The position numbers and the translations under genes are program-made. The notes under the pieces are model-generated. The model saw only the letters and a program-made list of their open reading frames with translations. It searched no databases and was not told the origin of the DNA. A stretch of 64,000 nt of DNA from Asanoa ishikariensis (lineage in GTDB: Bacteria > Actinomycetota > Actinomycetes > Mycobacteriales > Micromonosporaceae), in the NCBI RefSeq assembly GCF_900107455.1, contig NZ_FNQB01000005.1:434001-498000 (forward strand), in the 5' to 3' direction. This document shows positions 9,212 through 16,852 of this stretch, piece after piece (within the stretch, counting starts at the first letter, position 1; the number at the start of each line of letters is the position of its first letter).

Positions 9212-10315
9212 CTACGAGGGTGGTGCCGGGCGGTGCTGGACCTGGCCGTTGCTCGCGGCCAGTTGGGCGATCCGGTCGATCAAGGTGTGCGGTGAGTCGA
9301 GCAGCCCGCTGAGTCCGGTCCGGCGAATCCACTGGACCTGCCGCAGCGAGGTGCCGTGCCGCTGCGCGAACTCGGCCAGCTCGATATCCGGGTCGGCTTT
9401 GAGTTCGGCCCACATCTGCCGCCACCGGTCGTAGGACGCCTGGTCTTGTGGCACGCGGCGCAGCACGTCCGCTGGCGGCATCGGCCCGGCAAACGTCGGT
9501 AGCGGCACCTGTTCCGGCGCGACGTCCGGGTCGGAGGCGGTGTGCGGCGGTGCCGGGGGCAGCAGGTCAGCGCCGATGACGCGCGCCCAGCCGGTCACGT
9601 CGGCCTGGGCGGTGAGCTCGGCGGCGAGCACGTCGAGATCGAGCGTGGTCGCGGCGATGTCGGCGCGAACTGGGTCGTCGTGGCGGGCGCGGATCAGCGT
9701 CTCCACGTGCTTGGCGAGCGCGGCGCCGCGCCTCTCGTCGCGCAGCTGCCGGCGGGCAGCGTCCAGGGACTCGTGTACCGCAAGCCGCTCGGCCAGCGCG
9801 AGGGACCGGGCGCGGCGGGTGACGGCCGGCTCGCGCCACCACTGGGTGATGCCGTAGACGGGTCCGGTGTCGGCGAGCTTGCCGGCGGTGCGCAGCGCGT
9901 CGCGGCGGCGGGCGGCGCTGTGCATCAGCCACACCGCGTAGGCGAACGTGCCGAGGGTGCCGAAGACGACGGCTAGGTACGGCACGTCGGCGTGGCCGAG
10001 GACGTTGATGGCGACGCCGACGGTGACCGAGCTTGCCGACAGCGTCCGCCAGCCGTAGGCGGCTTCGCCGAGCCGCTGCCGCCAGTCGGCGAACGCGGCG
10101 GTGACGGCGCCGCCGAGGTCGAGGACCACAGCGAACGGGGCGACGAGCAGCGCCCGCCACCACCAGTGGAGGCTGTCCGGCCAGGGTGGGGTCTGCACGC
10201 CGGCCCAGATCTGGCCGATCGTGGATCCGAGGGCCGCGATGAGGTAGAAGACCCACGCGGCGTGTTCGGCGGCCCGGCCGTGCCGGCCGTTGTCGGGTGC
10301 GGCGGTGAGGTTCAT
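9212..10315 (-). CDS. SpdB/DUF2637-like four-helix membrane protein with C-terminal HTH-like tail
   Basis: 367 residues with four membrane helices in the first 130 residues (AAWVFYLIAALGSTIGQIW, RALLVAPFAVVLDLGGAV, SVTVGVAINVLGH, YLAVVFGTLGTFAYAVWLM). A charged helical domain and a final region with FAQRHGTSLRQVQWIRR that could be a helix-turn-helix follow. Proteins of this build accompany actinobacterial plasmid-transfer genes (Spd/DUF2637-type). Here it lies between small backbone genes and the M23 hydrolase. It is homologous to the membrane half of the protein at 2122-3888, which carries a SARP domain instead of this tail. The ATG overlaps the stop of a 15-codon leader ORF (ATGA), so its translation is probably coupled to it. 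Confidence 0.75.
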   Translation of the reverse strand: MNLTAAPDNGRHGRAAEHAAWVFYLIAALGSTIGQIWAGVQTPPWPDSLHWWWRALLVAPFAVVLDLGGAVTAAFADWRQRLGEAAYGWRTLSASSVTVGVAINVLGHADVPYLAVVFGTLGTFAYAVWLMHSAARRRDALRTAGKLADTGPVYGITQWWREPAVTRRARSLALAERLAVHESLDAARRQLRDERRGAALAKHVETLIRARHDDPVRADIAATTLDLDVLAAELTAQADVTGWARVIGADLLPPAPPHTASDPDVAPEQVPLPTFAGPMPPADVLRRVPQDQASYDRWRQMWAELKADPDIELAEFAQRHGTSLRQVQWIRRTGLSGLLDSPHTLIDRIAQLAASNGQVQHRPAPPS

Positions 10316-10359
10316 CGCTCACCTGCCGACGCGGCGATGAGTCGCGGGCGTGAGGTCAT
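10312..10359 (-). CDS. 15-residue leader peptide coupled to the SpdB-like gene
   Basis: ATG at 10359 follows a strong Shine-Dalgarno (GGAGGAC on the minus strand). The frame reads MTSRPRLIAASAGER and stops at a TGA that overlaps the next ATG (ATGA, 10315). The downstream gene has no good ribosome site of its own. It is most simply a translational-coupling leader. Confidence 0.55.
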   Translation of the reverse strand: MTSRPRLIAASAGER

Positions 10360-10382
10360 GGGTCCTCCTGCGAACGTGTGCA

Positions 10383-10460
10383 GGCCCAGCGCCCCCGTCC
10401 GGGACGCTGGGCCCCGAATGGGCGTAGGCGTCCCGCCGGGACGAGCACCCCACGGGGGTG
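10383..10460 (-). terminator. cluster of three hairpins in the leader of the SpdB-like operon
   Basis: Inverted repeats: GGCCCAGCG (10383-10391) with CGCTGGGCC (10405-10413); GTCCC (10430-10434) with GGGAC (10438-10442); CACCCC (10446-10451) with GGGGTG (10455-10460). There is no T-run. They lie between the end of the 74-residue gene and the leader peptide, so they may end upstream transcripts or protect and regulate the downstream message. Confidence 0.5.
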
Positions 10461-10489
10461 TCCGTCGACGAGCGAGAAGGTGTTGTTGG

Positions 10490-10714
10490 TCAGGTGGTGA
10501 TACGGAACCGGGCGGACTGCTGTTGGGTGCGGGTCACCGGGCCGGCCGGCGCCAGTCGTTCCAGGATCCGGCGAATGGAGCCGTGGGAACGGTCCCGAAC
10601 CTTGCCCAGCTCAGGCGGGCAGACGTCGAGGTGTGCGTGCCGCGCATGTTGCTCGAGCACCACCGCGTGCCGATGCCCGGCCTTCAGCCGTGCGGTGCTC
10701 TTACGGTTGGTCAA
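10490..10714 (-). CDS. small basic protein of unknown function
   Basis: 74 residues, His/Arg-rich (MTNRKSTARLKAGHRHAVVL), pI clearly basic, one Cys, no membrane helix. Start is TTG at 10714, nine bases past the stop of the upstream gene in the same direction, without an obvious Shine-Dalgarno; an upstream CTG in frame is possible. Its place in the minus-strand operon and its non-shadow composition support it. A nucleic-acid-binding role is only a guess from charge. Confidence 0.5.
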   Translation of the reverse strand: MTNRKSTARLKAGHRHAVVLEQHARHAHLDVCPPELGKVRDRSHGSIRRILERLAPAGPVTRTQQQSARFRITT

Positions 10715-10722
10715 TCGGCCGC

Positions 10723-11325
10723 TCAGGGGAGGGGCGCCGCAGGCAGCACGCGCACCTGACGATCCGCTGTATCGGTGGCCAGCAGCTCGTCGCCAGCGGC
10801 GAGAGCCTGCAGATCATTGTGCCGGAGCACGATGGTGGCCGTCGCCGTCGAAGATGGCTTGTCGTCGAGGATCGTGTCGCACAGCCGTGCGTCGACCCGA
10901 TACCAGGTGTAGCCGAGCCCGATGCGGTAGCGGCCCCGCCGCGGCGCGGTCGCGGTGATGGCATCGCTGTCGCCTGCCACATGCCGCTGGTCGAGGACGA
11001 GCTGCCCGTCGAGCAGGAAGATACGCGGCAGTATCCCGTCGACGTAGCAGATTGCGTCCTCGAGCGCCTCCCCGTCGCGGACATGGTCGGCGATGGCTGC
11101 CTCCCGCAGCCGTTGGTGGTGGCGGCACATCGCCTCGACGACAGGGCGGTTGACCCGGATGACGCCCGGTTCACGGTCCGCGACCCCGATGACACCTGTT
11201 CGGTACCGCCGCCCGGCATCGTGGGCCGCGTCGCCGTCCGCCTCCGGGCTGTGCGGGCGGGCGAAACCGTCATGGGTGAACACCGACGCCGTCGCCTGAC
11301 GGCGGGCGTTGGACGGGCGACTCAT
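10723..11325 (-). CDS. conserved element protein of unknown function
   Basis: 200 residues starting at ATG 11325, which overlaps the stop of the upstream gene (ATGA). The frame is open much further upstream, but that part is antisense-like and runs through the neighbour. The protein has a helical, charged first half (EAMCRHHQRLREAAIADHV) and a beta-rich second half (RYRIGLGYTWYRVDARLCD, TIVLRHNDLQALAAGDELL). No family recognised. Its coupling with the 95-residue gene suggests the two products act together. Confidence 0.65.
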   Translation of the reverse strand: MSRPSNARRQATASVFTHDGFARPHSPEADGDAAHDAGRRYRTGVIGVADREPGVIRVNRPVVEAMCRHHQRLREAAIADHVRDGEALEDAICYVDGILPRIFLLDGQLVLDQRHVAGDSDAITATAPRRGRYRIGLGYTWYRVDARLCDTILDDKPSSTATATIVLRHNDLQALAAGDELLATDTADRQVRVLPAAPLP

Positions 11326-11609
11326 ACCGCACCGCCCTGGTAGGCGATCCGGGCGATGAGGCATGCGGCGACGGCCTTGTCCACCGGTCGCCACGTGTGG
11401 AGCAGGTCGATGCGCAGCGTGCCATCGGCGAGTTCCGCGTCGCCGGAGCCCATCTCGTTGCCGGTGTACGGGGCGATGCAGGCCAGCTTGTCGGTGATGG
11501 TGATGGTGATGGCGATGACCGCGGCGGCGGGCTCGTCCGCCGACTCGTGTGGGCAGGTTGGGATGGCCCCATTCGGGCCGTGCTGGTGCTGTGACGCGAT
11601 CATGGACAC
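11322..11609 (-). CDS. small conserved element protein, partner of the 200-residue gene
   Basis: 95 residues. The GTG start at 11609 is preceded by GAAGGGAC on the minus strand. Sequence features: an acidic first third, then a predicted strand-rich centre (AVIAITITITDKLACIAPYT) and RIDLLHTWRPVDKAVAACLI. The stop overlaps the next start (ATGA). No family recognised. Confidence 0.6.
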   Translation of the reverse strand: MSMIASQHQHGPNGAIPTCPHESADEPAAAVIAITITITDKLACIAPYTGNEMGSGDAELADGTLRIDLLHTWRPVDKAVAACLIARIAYQGGAV

Positions 11610-11821
11610 GCGTTGTCCCTTCGGTGTTGGAGAGCGAGGGCGGTGGCGTCCTGCTCGGAAGTTGTGGATCGCGACGCAACGGCGCGTCGCGTCGTCGTGA
11701 GCCGCGGGTGCAGCGACGCAGATGTGCGTCGCCGGCGTTGGCTGCGACGTGTCGGGGTCAGGAAGCCCGGTGGCGTCGCAAGACGGCTGGTCTGGCGATC
11801 GGTCGCCGGTGGGGCGCGGGT

Positions 11822-11848
11822 GCCGCCCTGGCCGCCGGCCAGGGCGGC
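11822..11848 (-). terminator. 12-bp perfect hairpin after the Cys-rich gene
   Basis: GCCGCCCTGGCC (11822-11833), three-base loop, GGCCAGGGCGGC (11837-11848). It starts eight bases past the stop of the gene ending at 11856. The T-run is absent, as is usual for actinobacterial terminators. Confidence 0.6.
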
Positions 11849-11855
11849 GCCCGGA

Positions 11856-12368
11856 TCAGGTGGTGGGTAGCGGCCGGATGGTCAGCGGCGGGATCCGGGC
11901 CCAGGACGCGGCCAGCAGCCCGGTGCGGGCGGGGTGGACGCGTACGTCGTAGTCGCGGACCCACACTGCGAACCAGGGTTCGGCTGGTGCTGCCTGGCGT
12001 AGGCGCGCGTCATCGGACGGCGGCAGTCCGGCCAGCGCCGGGTGGCCGCTGGCCCGGTAGTGGTCGCGGCGCCGGGACAGCATCGGGCAGGCGCGGGTGC
12101 TGTAGGCGGCGCAGGCCGGGCACGTCGCCGGTTCGACGGTGCACCGGTTGCGTAGGTCGGCGGCTCGGGCGAACAGGACTGACCGACCGGGTAGCCGCTG
12201 CCCGCAGACCTGACACAGCCGTCCGTGCAGGCACGCCCGCTGGGCTGAGGCGATGACCGTCCCGAACAGGTGCACACCGCCAACAGCCGGGGTGATCCAT
12301 GGAACGACCAGGCCGCCTTGTCTCTGACGGCCGGCCAGGTGGACCGGGATGTCAGGCTGGTCCGGCAT
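11856..12368 (-). CDS. cysteine-rich zinc-ribbon-like element protein
   Basis: 170 residues with Cys pairs in CLHGRLCQVCGQ and CTVEPATCPACAAYSTRACP, a pattern expected for one or two structural zinc sites. Between them lies LPGRSVLFARAADLR, and the end is a beta-rich tail (WFAVWVRDYDVRVHPA). Proteins of this type recur in actinobacterial plasmids and integrative elements and have no established role (recollection, not a search). The start overlaps the end of dprA by 17 bases, so they share an operon. Regulatory or DNA-interacting function is possible, unproven. Confidence 0.65.
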   Translation of the reverse strand: MPDQPDIPVHLAGRQRQGGLVVPWITPAVGGVHLFGTVIASAQRACLHGRLCQVCGQRLPGRSVLFARAADLRNRCTVEPATCPACAAYSTRACPMLSRRRDHYRASGHPALAGLPPSDDARLRQAAPAEPWFAVWVRDYDVRVHPARTGLLAASWARIPPLTIRPLPTT

Positions 12369-13293
12369 CGGTCACCTCCGGTCGCGGCCATACGGGCGTG
12401 AACGCCCCGCGCAGGTCGGTGAGGATCTCCGGGACGCTGGTGACGGGCCGCACCTGCGGGTGGTCGCGTAGCAGCCGGTGGCAGCCGGTGGAGGCGGCGG
12501 AGGTGATAGGGCCTGGCACAGCCATCACCACCCGACCGCGTCGTAGCGCCTCGCTCGCCACGCCCAGCGCCAGGCCCCGTAGTGACGCCTCCACGACCAC
12601 GGTCCCCGCGGTCAGGACCGCGAGGTACAGCCGGCTGAGCTCGGCGCGGGCTCGGGTCGGCTGGGCGCCAGGCGCGAACGCGGTCATCAGCAGCCCCGCG
12701 TCGCCGAGCTGACCGGCCAGCACAGCCTGGTCGTCGCTGCGGAGCTCGTCGAGGCCGCACGGCAGCACCGCGACCGGGTGTCCTTCGGCCACCATGCCGG
12801 CCCGCAGCACGGCCCGGTCAACGCCGAAGCCGTTGCTCGTAACCAGCGTGCGACCCTGATCAGCCAGGCCAGAGGCCAAGTCGCTGGCCACGTGCTCGCC
12901 GTACGCGGTGCATGCCCGCGCGCCGACGACCGTGACCGACTGCTGCGGTTGCGGGATCCAGCCCGGCCCGGACACCCACAGGCAGACGGGGGCCCAGTCG
13001 CGTGCGTCGTCGAGCCCTACCGGCCAGTGCTCATCGTCCGGGATGACGACCCGACCGCTACCGCTGGTGCCGGCGGCTGTCTCGGCTGATGCCTCGGCGG
13101 CGTCCCACATCTGATCGGCGGTCCATCCCGACAACTCCCGCCGCGGGGTGAACGACACCTCGCCGGAGGCGAGCAGACGGCAGCCGTCGACGGGACCATG
13201 GGCGGCCAGCAGCTGCGCGAGCTGCTGGTCGCCGGGCTCGAGCAGGAAACCGAGCACTGCCCGGGCGATACGCGCGTCGTGTGGGTCGGTCAT
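12352..13293 (-). CDS. dprA: DprA/Smf-like DNA-processing protein
   Basis: 313 residues with a Rossmann-like DprA core: VGARACTAYGEHVA (usual GSR..S.YG), TSNGFGVDRAVLRAGM (usual SGGA.GID..AH), VAVLPCGLD, the RAELSRLYLAVLTAGTVVVE block, and the closing VVMAVPGPITSAASTGCHRL. DprA binds ssDNA and loads RecA during natural transformation; element-encoded versions may handle incoming single-stranded DNA (inference). Two canonical residues deviate: the SGG loop is SNG, and the R of the FP.RNR motif sits in an altered context. ATG 13293 overlaps the stop of a 42-residue ORF (TGATG). A GTG one codon upstream is an alternative start. Confidence 0.85.
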   Translation of the reverse strand: MTDPHDARIARAVLGFLLEPGDQQLAQLLAAHGPVDGCRLLASGEVSFTPRRELSGWTADQMWDAAEASAETAAGTSGSGRVVIPDDEHWPVGLDDARDWAPVCLWVSGPGWIPQPQQSVTVVGARACTAYGEHVASDLASGLADQGRTLVTSNGFGVDRAVLRAGMVAEGHPVAVLPCGLDELRSDDQAVLAGQLGDAGLLMTAFAPGAQPTRARAELSRLYLAVLTAGTVVVEASLRGLALGVASEALRRGRVVMAVPGPITSAASTGCHRLLRDHPQVRPVTSVPEILTDLRGAFTPVWPRPEVTDAGPA

Positions 13294-13421
13294 CACGCCA
13301 CCGCCGACCGGTGAGCCTGACTCTGCGCGGCCACCGTGAGCACCGACGGGTGTCCGGCGGTGGCGGCGCTGGTGTGGCCGCGGGCGTCGCCCGCGGGGTG
13401 GTGAATGGTGGTTGTGGCCAT
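13293..13421 (-). CDS. 42-residue small protein coupled to dprA
   Basis: ATG 13421 is preceded by GAGGG nine bases upstream inside a repeated structured leader. The frame reads MATTTIHHPAGDARGHTSAA onward and stops at TGA 13295-13293, overlapping the dprA start (TGATG). Composition is Ala/His/Thr-rich and no fold is expected. It is probably real because the identical leader sits at the same distance before the ArdC-like start. It may serve only to couple translation. Confidence 0.5.
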   Translation of the reverse strand: MATTTIHHPAGDARGHTSAATAGHPSVLTVAAQSQAHRSAVA

Positions 13422-13509
13422 CGGATGTGGCCCTCGCTTTCCCCGCCTCGTGGCGGCGGACAGGTTGGGGCCCCGATCGCGGTCCCAGCCTGCCCGTAGG
13501 CACGAGGTG
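13422..13509 (-). promoter_or_regulatory. structured 5' leader, copy 1 (before the dprA unit)
   Basis: On the minus strand, outer arms CCTCGTG and CACGAGG enclose inner arms (13461-13469 with 13484-13492; one C-A mismatch compared with copy 2). GAGGGCCACATCCG then runs directly into the ATG. The block is nearly the same as 18005-18088. The hairpin plus conserved ribosome-binding stretch could be a terminator/leader cassette or a binding site for an RNA-level regulator. Confidence 0.65.
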
Positions 13510-13615
13510 GAAGCCGACGCGCAGCCGGGGCGACGGTGGCCGGCGTGCCGGCAGTCGTCGCACAGCTAGGAGGGACTCGGTCAACCCGCCGCGGCGGTCG
13601 CCGAGCCGCCGATGT

Positions 13616-14632
13616 TTAGTCGCGGCCGGTGATGGCCGCCCGGAACGCTGCCGGTGGGATGCCGGCCTCCAGCGCGTCGGCCACCAGCTGCGCCGTCTGC
13701 GATCCGGGGTCGATGGCCAGCGACCGGCGGATCGCGGTCACGGCCAGGGCGCCGTCACCGTGGAGGTAGGCGGTGACCGCGACCAGGCACGCGGGGGCGG
13801 CTGCGGTGACACCGACCGCGCGGCGGGTCACGTCGATCCACAGCGCACGCTGCTGGTCGCTGCCGTCGCTGGCCCGCACGGCATACGCGCGGACGTCCGG
13901 GATCAGCAGCACCGTGGCCAGCCACGCCACCGCATCGTCGGTAAGGACCTCGCCGCGATCGGCCGCAGCCAACGCCTCCCGCACCGTGGTGACGCCGGAG
14001 GCGACCACGTGCGGCGGCGGGCCAGCTCCCAGCATCGCCCCCAACGTCATCTCGGCGCCAGGCGCCGCGGACTGGGACAGGGCTCGTAGCATCCGGCGCA
14101 GGGCGGTGATGGTGGCTTCCCGCATGTGGTCCCGGTCGGCGCCGGAGGGCGGCTCGAGGAGGTTGTCGATGGCCTCGCGGTCCGCAAGCGGCGCGACGCC
14201 GTGCAGCGTCGCCGTGGCCGGCACGGCACTGGCATCCGGGTCAAACGCGATACCGTCCGGCGAGCAGCCGCAGCCGCTGCCGAGGCAATAGATCCGCCCG
14301 TCGTGGACCCGCAACGCCGCCACGACCTCGATCCCGGCGGTAGCCATCACCACAGCGCCGGCTTCGATGTGCGAATCGACCTGCTCCGCCGGCCCGTAGC
14401 CCAGCAGAAACACCTGGTGCCCCGAGGCCGCGACCACGCGGGCGGCGACCATCCAGTCCGGGCCGGAATCGGGTGTCGCGGGCAGCCGCAGATGCGTCGC
14501 GACGGTCACGCCTTCGCCATCGACGCCCAGACACACCAGACACTCGCGGGGATGGAAACCAAGCAGATATGGCACTGCAGCGACCAGGTCGACCGGACCT
14601 TTGACCACTGCTTTGTCGGAGAACGGAAACAT
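13616..14632 (-). CDS. DUF4192 domain protein
   Basis: 338 residues; ATG 14632 with AAGGAG five bases upstream, chosen over an open frame extending to 14911. N-terminal DUF4192 signature: LVAAVPYLLGFHPRECLVCL, then alternating strands and helices, and a Cys pair in CLGSGCGCSPDG. The C-terminal part is helical with TPR-like repeats (WLATVLLIPDVRAYAV, ALAVTAIRRSLAIDPG). The family is widespread in actinobacteria, often next to DNA-processing genes, and has no settled biochemical role. The gene stands alone between two noncoding gaps. Confidence 0.8.
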   Translation of the reverse strand: MFPFSDKAVVKGPVDLVAAVPYLLGFHPRECLVCLGVDGEGVTVATHLRLPATPDSGPDWMVAARVVAASGHQVFLLGYGPAEQVDSHIEAGAVVMATAGIEVVAALRVHDGRIYCLGSGCGCSPDGIAFDPDASAVPATATLHGVAPLADREAIDNLLEPPSGADRDHMREATITALRRMLRALSQSAAPGAEMTLGAMLGAGPPPHVVASGVTTVREALAAADRGEVLTDDAVAWLATVLLIPDVRAYAVRASDGSDQQRALWIDVTRRAVGVTAAAPACLVAVTAYLHGDGALAVTAIRRSLAIDPGSQTAQLVADALEAGIPPAAFRAAITGRD

Positions 14633-15050
14633 TGTGCTCCTTCCACAGGACACGAACGGATCCGCGGTGCCTGCCATGGCGGCGGACACAGCGGGGGTTG
14701 GCGAGCCGACGACGCGTCCAGGGCGTTGCCCTGTCGGCATGTGCGCGCTCGTCGGCAGGTGGTGACGCGGACCGCCGGCGCACGGCGGCGGTGTGCTTCG
14801 CTCGGCCGGTGCCGGCGCGCTAACGACGCGCTCGGTGATAGCCAGCGGCCGCGCCCGGCGTGCGGTCGGCCGCGCAGGTCCTACGACCGCGTACTGGCCT
14901 GGGGACGACATCGCCCGGGCTCTTCGGGCGCGCCACGCTTCGTCAGCGGCCAGGTGTCGCCGGATGAGCTGGTTGACCCGGGCAGCGGGCGGAACAGGCG
15001 CTACGCGTGCTGGTCGCCGCGCGCCCGGATGCCACGGCCAGCGCAGGGTT
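14633..15050. other. intergenic gap, 418 bases
   Basis: Holds the ribosome site of the DUF4192 gene at its left end. I see no further gene, strong hairpin or repeat. Confidence 0.5.
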
Positions 15051-16400
15051 CTAATCGAGTTTCACGGCAGGGAGGGTTGCCGCCAGCGCTGCCGTCTTGG
15101 GGGCGGTCCGGAAGACCGACACCGCGTTGGCCTCGATGTCGGCGACACCGTCTGCCCGCTCCTGGTCGGTGAACTCCAGCCGGGCGTGGGGGCCGACCCG
15201 CCACGCGGGCAGGTCGCCGTGCCGGCGCGCAACGATGGACCCTCCGACCGCGACGTCGGAGAACAACCCGAAGTCGAGTCCTTCAATGTTCGTCTCCCGG
15301 TTGCCGGTGCAGACGACGACCAGGTCGTAGGTGCGGCCGTCGACGAGCCCGGCGCCGGGCAGCGCGACGGGCATGGCCCGGCGGGTCACAAGGTTGAGCC
15401 GCTGGACGCCGAAGCGGTCGGGTCGCAGGTAGCGGCCGATGGCCTGGTATCGGCCCCGGATGTCCTCCTGCCACTCCTCGCAGGTGGTTGGCAGGTCCTG
15501 GGCGTACCAGTCGACCCGGTCGACCTGGTCGAGGGCGACGGCGGCCATAAACGCCGGTGGCGCGATGCCCAGGCACGTCTCGACGGCGCACTTGGCGGAG
15601 TCGCCGCCGCCGATCACCGCGACGCGTCCCACACCGCGCAGTGGCCACATCCCGGACATCCGCTTCATGAACTGGGGGAAGGTCAGGATGGTGACGCCGT
15701 CGGCGACGCCCTCGTCGGCCGGGTCGCCGAGGCCCCGCGCGTCGATGACTCGCCCGGCGGCCAGTGACGGGCCGTCTCCGGTTTCGATGCGGACCCGGTC
15801 GCCGTAGTAGTCGGCGACGGAACGGACGTCGGCGCCGGGTACGACGTCCGCGTACTGGGCCAGGGTGAGGCGGACCACGAAGGCCAGATCCGTGTTCGGC
15901 TGATATTCGGCCATGGAGACGTTGCTCGCTTGGATCGGAGCCCCCGGAAGGTAGTTCAGACTCGCGCCTTGATCGCCGGCCATGCCTCCAGCGCCCCTGC
16001 GGTTGCGGGAGTTGAGCCAGAACGTCGGTCGCGCGGTCATCGCGAACGTTCCGCCAACGCGCTCATCACGTTCCAAGACCAGCGGCTTCGGGTAGCCGCG
16101 CAGGACGCGGATTGCCGCGTATATCGCCGCGTGGACACCGCTGCCGATGATGACCTCACCGTTGATGTCGGCGGACGTCATCAGGTCCGCCCGGCGCTGT
16201 TCATCGCGCCAGTAGGCGTCCAGGAGCCGGTCGGCGAGCTCGCGACCGTTCGGGTCGAGGGCGACTCCGGTCAGCTTGGCTTGCGCTGCGCTGGTGAACT
16301 CGGACGCGCGTTGCGTCATCGCCCGCATTCCCGTAGCGGCCGAGTCCCTCAAAGCGATGGCGTTGAGCAGGGAGACGATGTGCGCGGATGGCTCGAACAT
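15051..16400 (-). CDS. FAD/NAD(P)-dependent oxidoreductase (flavin monooxygenase-like)
   Basis: 449 residues; ATG 16400 with AAAGGAC upstream. There are two dinucleotide-binding folds: IIGSGVHAAIYAA (residues 84-96, GxGxxA type for FAD) and VAVIGGGDSAKCAVE (260-274, for NAD(P)). A VVVCTGNRETN strand follows near residue 375, the ATG-like motif of flavin-dependent oxidoreductases. A helical extension of 80 residues precedes the first fold. It resembles flavin monooxygenases and thioredoxin-reductase-like enzymes more than any specific pathway enzyme. Its substrate is unknown, and its presence among conjugation and antirestriction genes is unusual. Confidence 0.75.
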   Translation of the reverse strand: MFEPSAHIVSLLNAIALRDSAATGMRAMTQRASEFTSAAQAKLTGVALDPNGRELADRLLDAYWRDEQRRADLMTSADINGEVIIGSGVHAAIYAAIRVLRGYPKPLVLERDERVGGTFAMTARPTFWLNSRNRRGAGGMAGDQGASLNYLPGAPIQASNVSMAEYQPNTDLAFVVRLTLAQYADVVPGADVRSVADYYGDRVRIETGDGPSLAAGRVIDARGLGDPADEGVADGVTILTFPQFMKRMSGMWPLRGVGRVAVIGGGDSAKCAVETCLGIAPPAFMAAVALDQVDRVDWYAQDLPTTCEEWQEDIRGRYQAIGRYLRPDRFGVQRLNLVTRRAMPVALPGAGLVDGRTYDLVVVCTGNRETNIEGLDFGLFSDVAVGGSIVARRHGDLPAWRVGPHARLEFTDQERADGVADIEANAVSVFRTAPKTAALAATLPAVKLD

Positions 16401-16852
16401 GACGTCCTTTCCTGGGTTGCCCGGGACGCCGTGCCTCGCCGTACGCACATCCCGACACCAGCGCCGGGACGCGGCACGGAGCCGGCATGGTCCCCGGAGG
16501 GGTCAAACGGTGTGATTGCTGAGGTGGCGACCATCCGTCCTACATGGACGAGGCACCGCATGCGATCGCGTCAGGTCAGACCGCCGTGGGCGGGCTGCGG
16601 CGCCGAACCGACAAGCGTTAGCGTCGACGCCGACCTAATCGGTTGGCATGACACAGCGCGGTCGTCGTCAGCCCGGGGCGTACCGGGTCACTGACGTCGG
16701 CCAAGACCTGGTCCAGAGGCGACGAGTTGAGCTCGACCCTGTTGGGGTAGTGCGCGTCGACCCGGCCAGCAGTTGCCACAACAGGGAATCTCCGAGTTCA
16801 CGCAGCCAGCCGAGCGTGGCCAGCGCATATCACTCGTCGGCGTAGGTGCACA
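16401..16852. other. intergenic gap, 452 bases
   Basis: Several short open frames exist on both strands, but none has a ribosome site or protein-like composition. Nothing else recognised. Confidence 0.5.

Noticed and set aside
9054-9425. Small ORF between the SpdB-like and M23 genes ending in ATGA
   Set aside because: Lies mostly opposite in frame to the end of the SpdB-like gene and has no ribosome site; overlap with the M23 start probably accidental.
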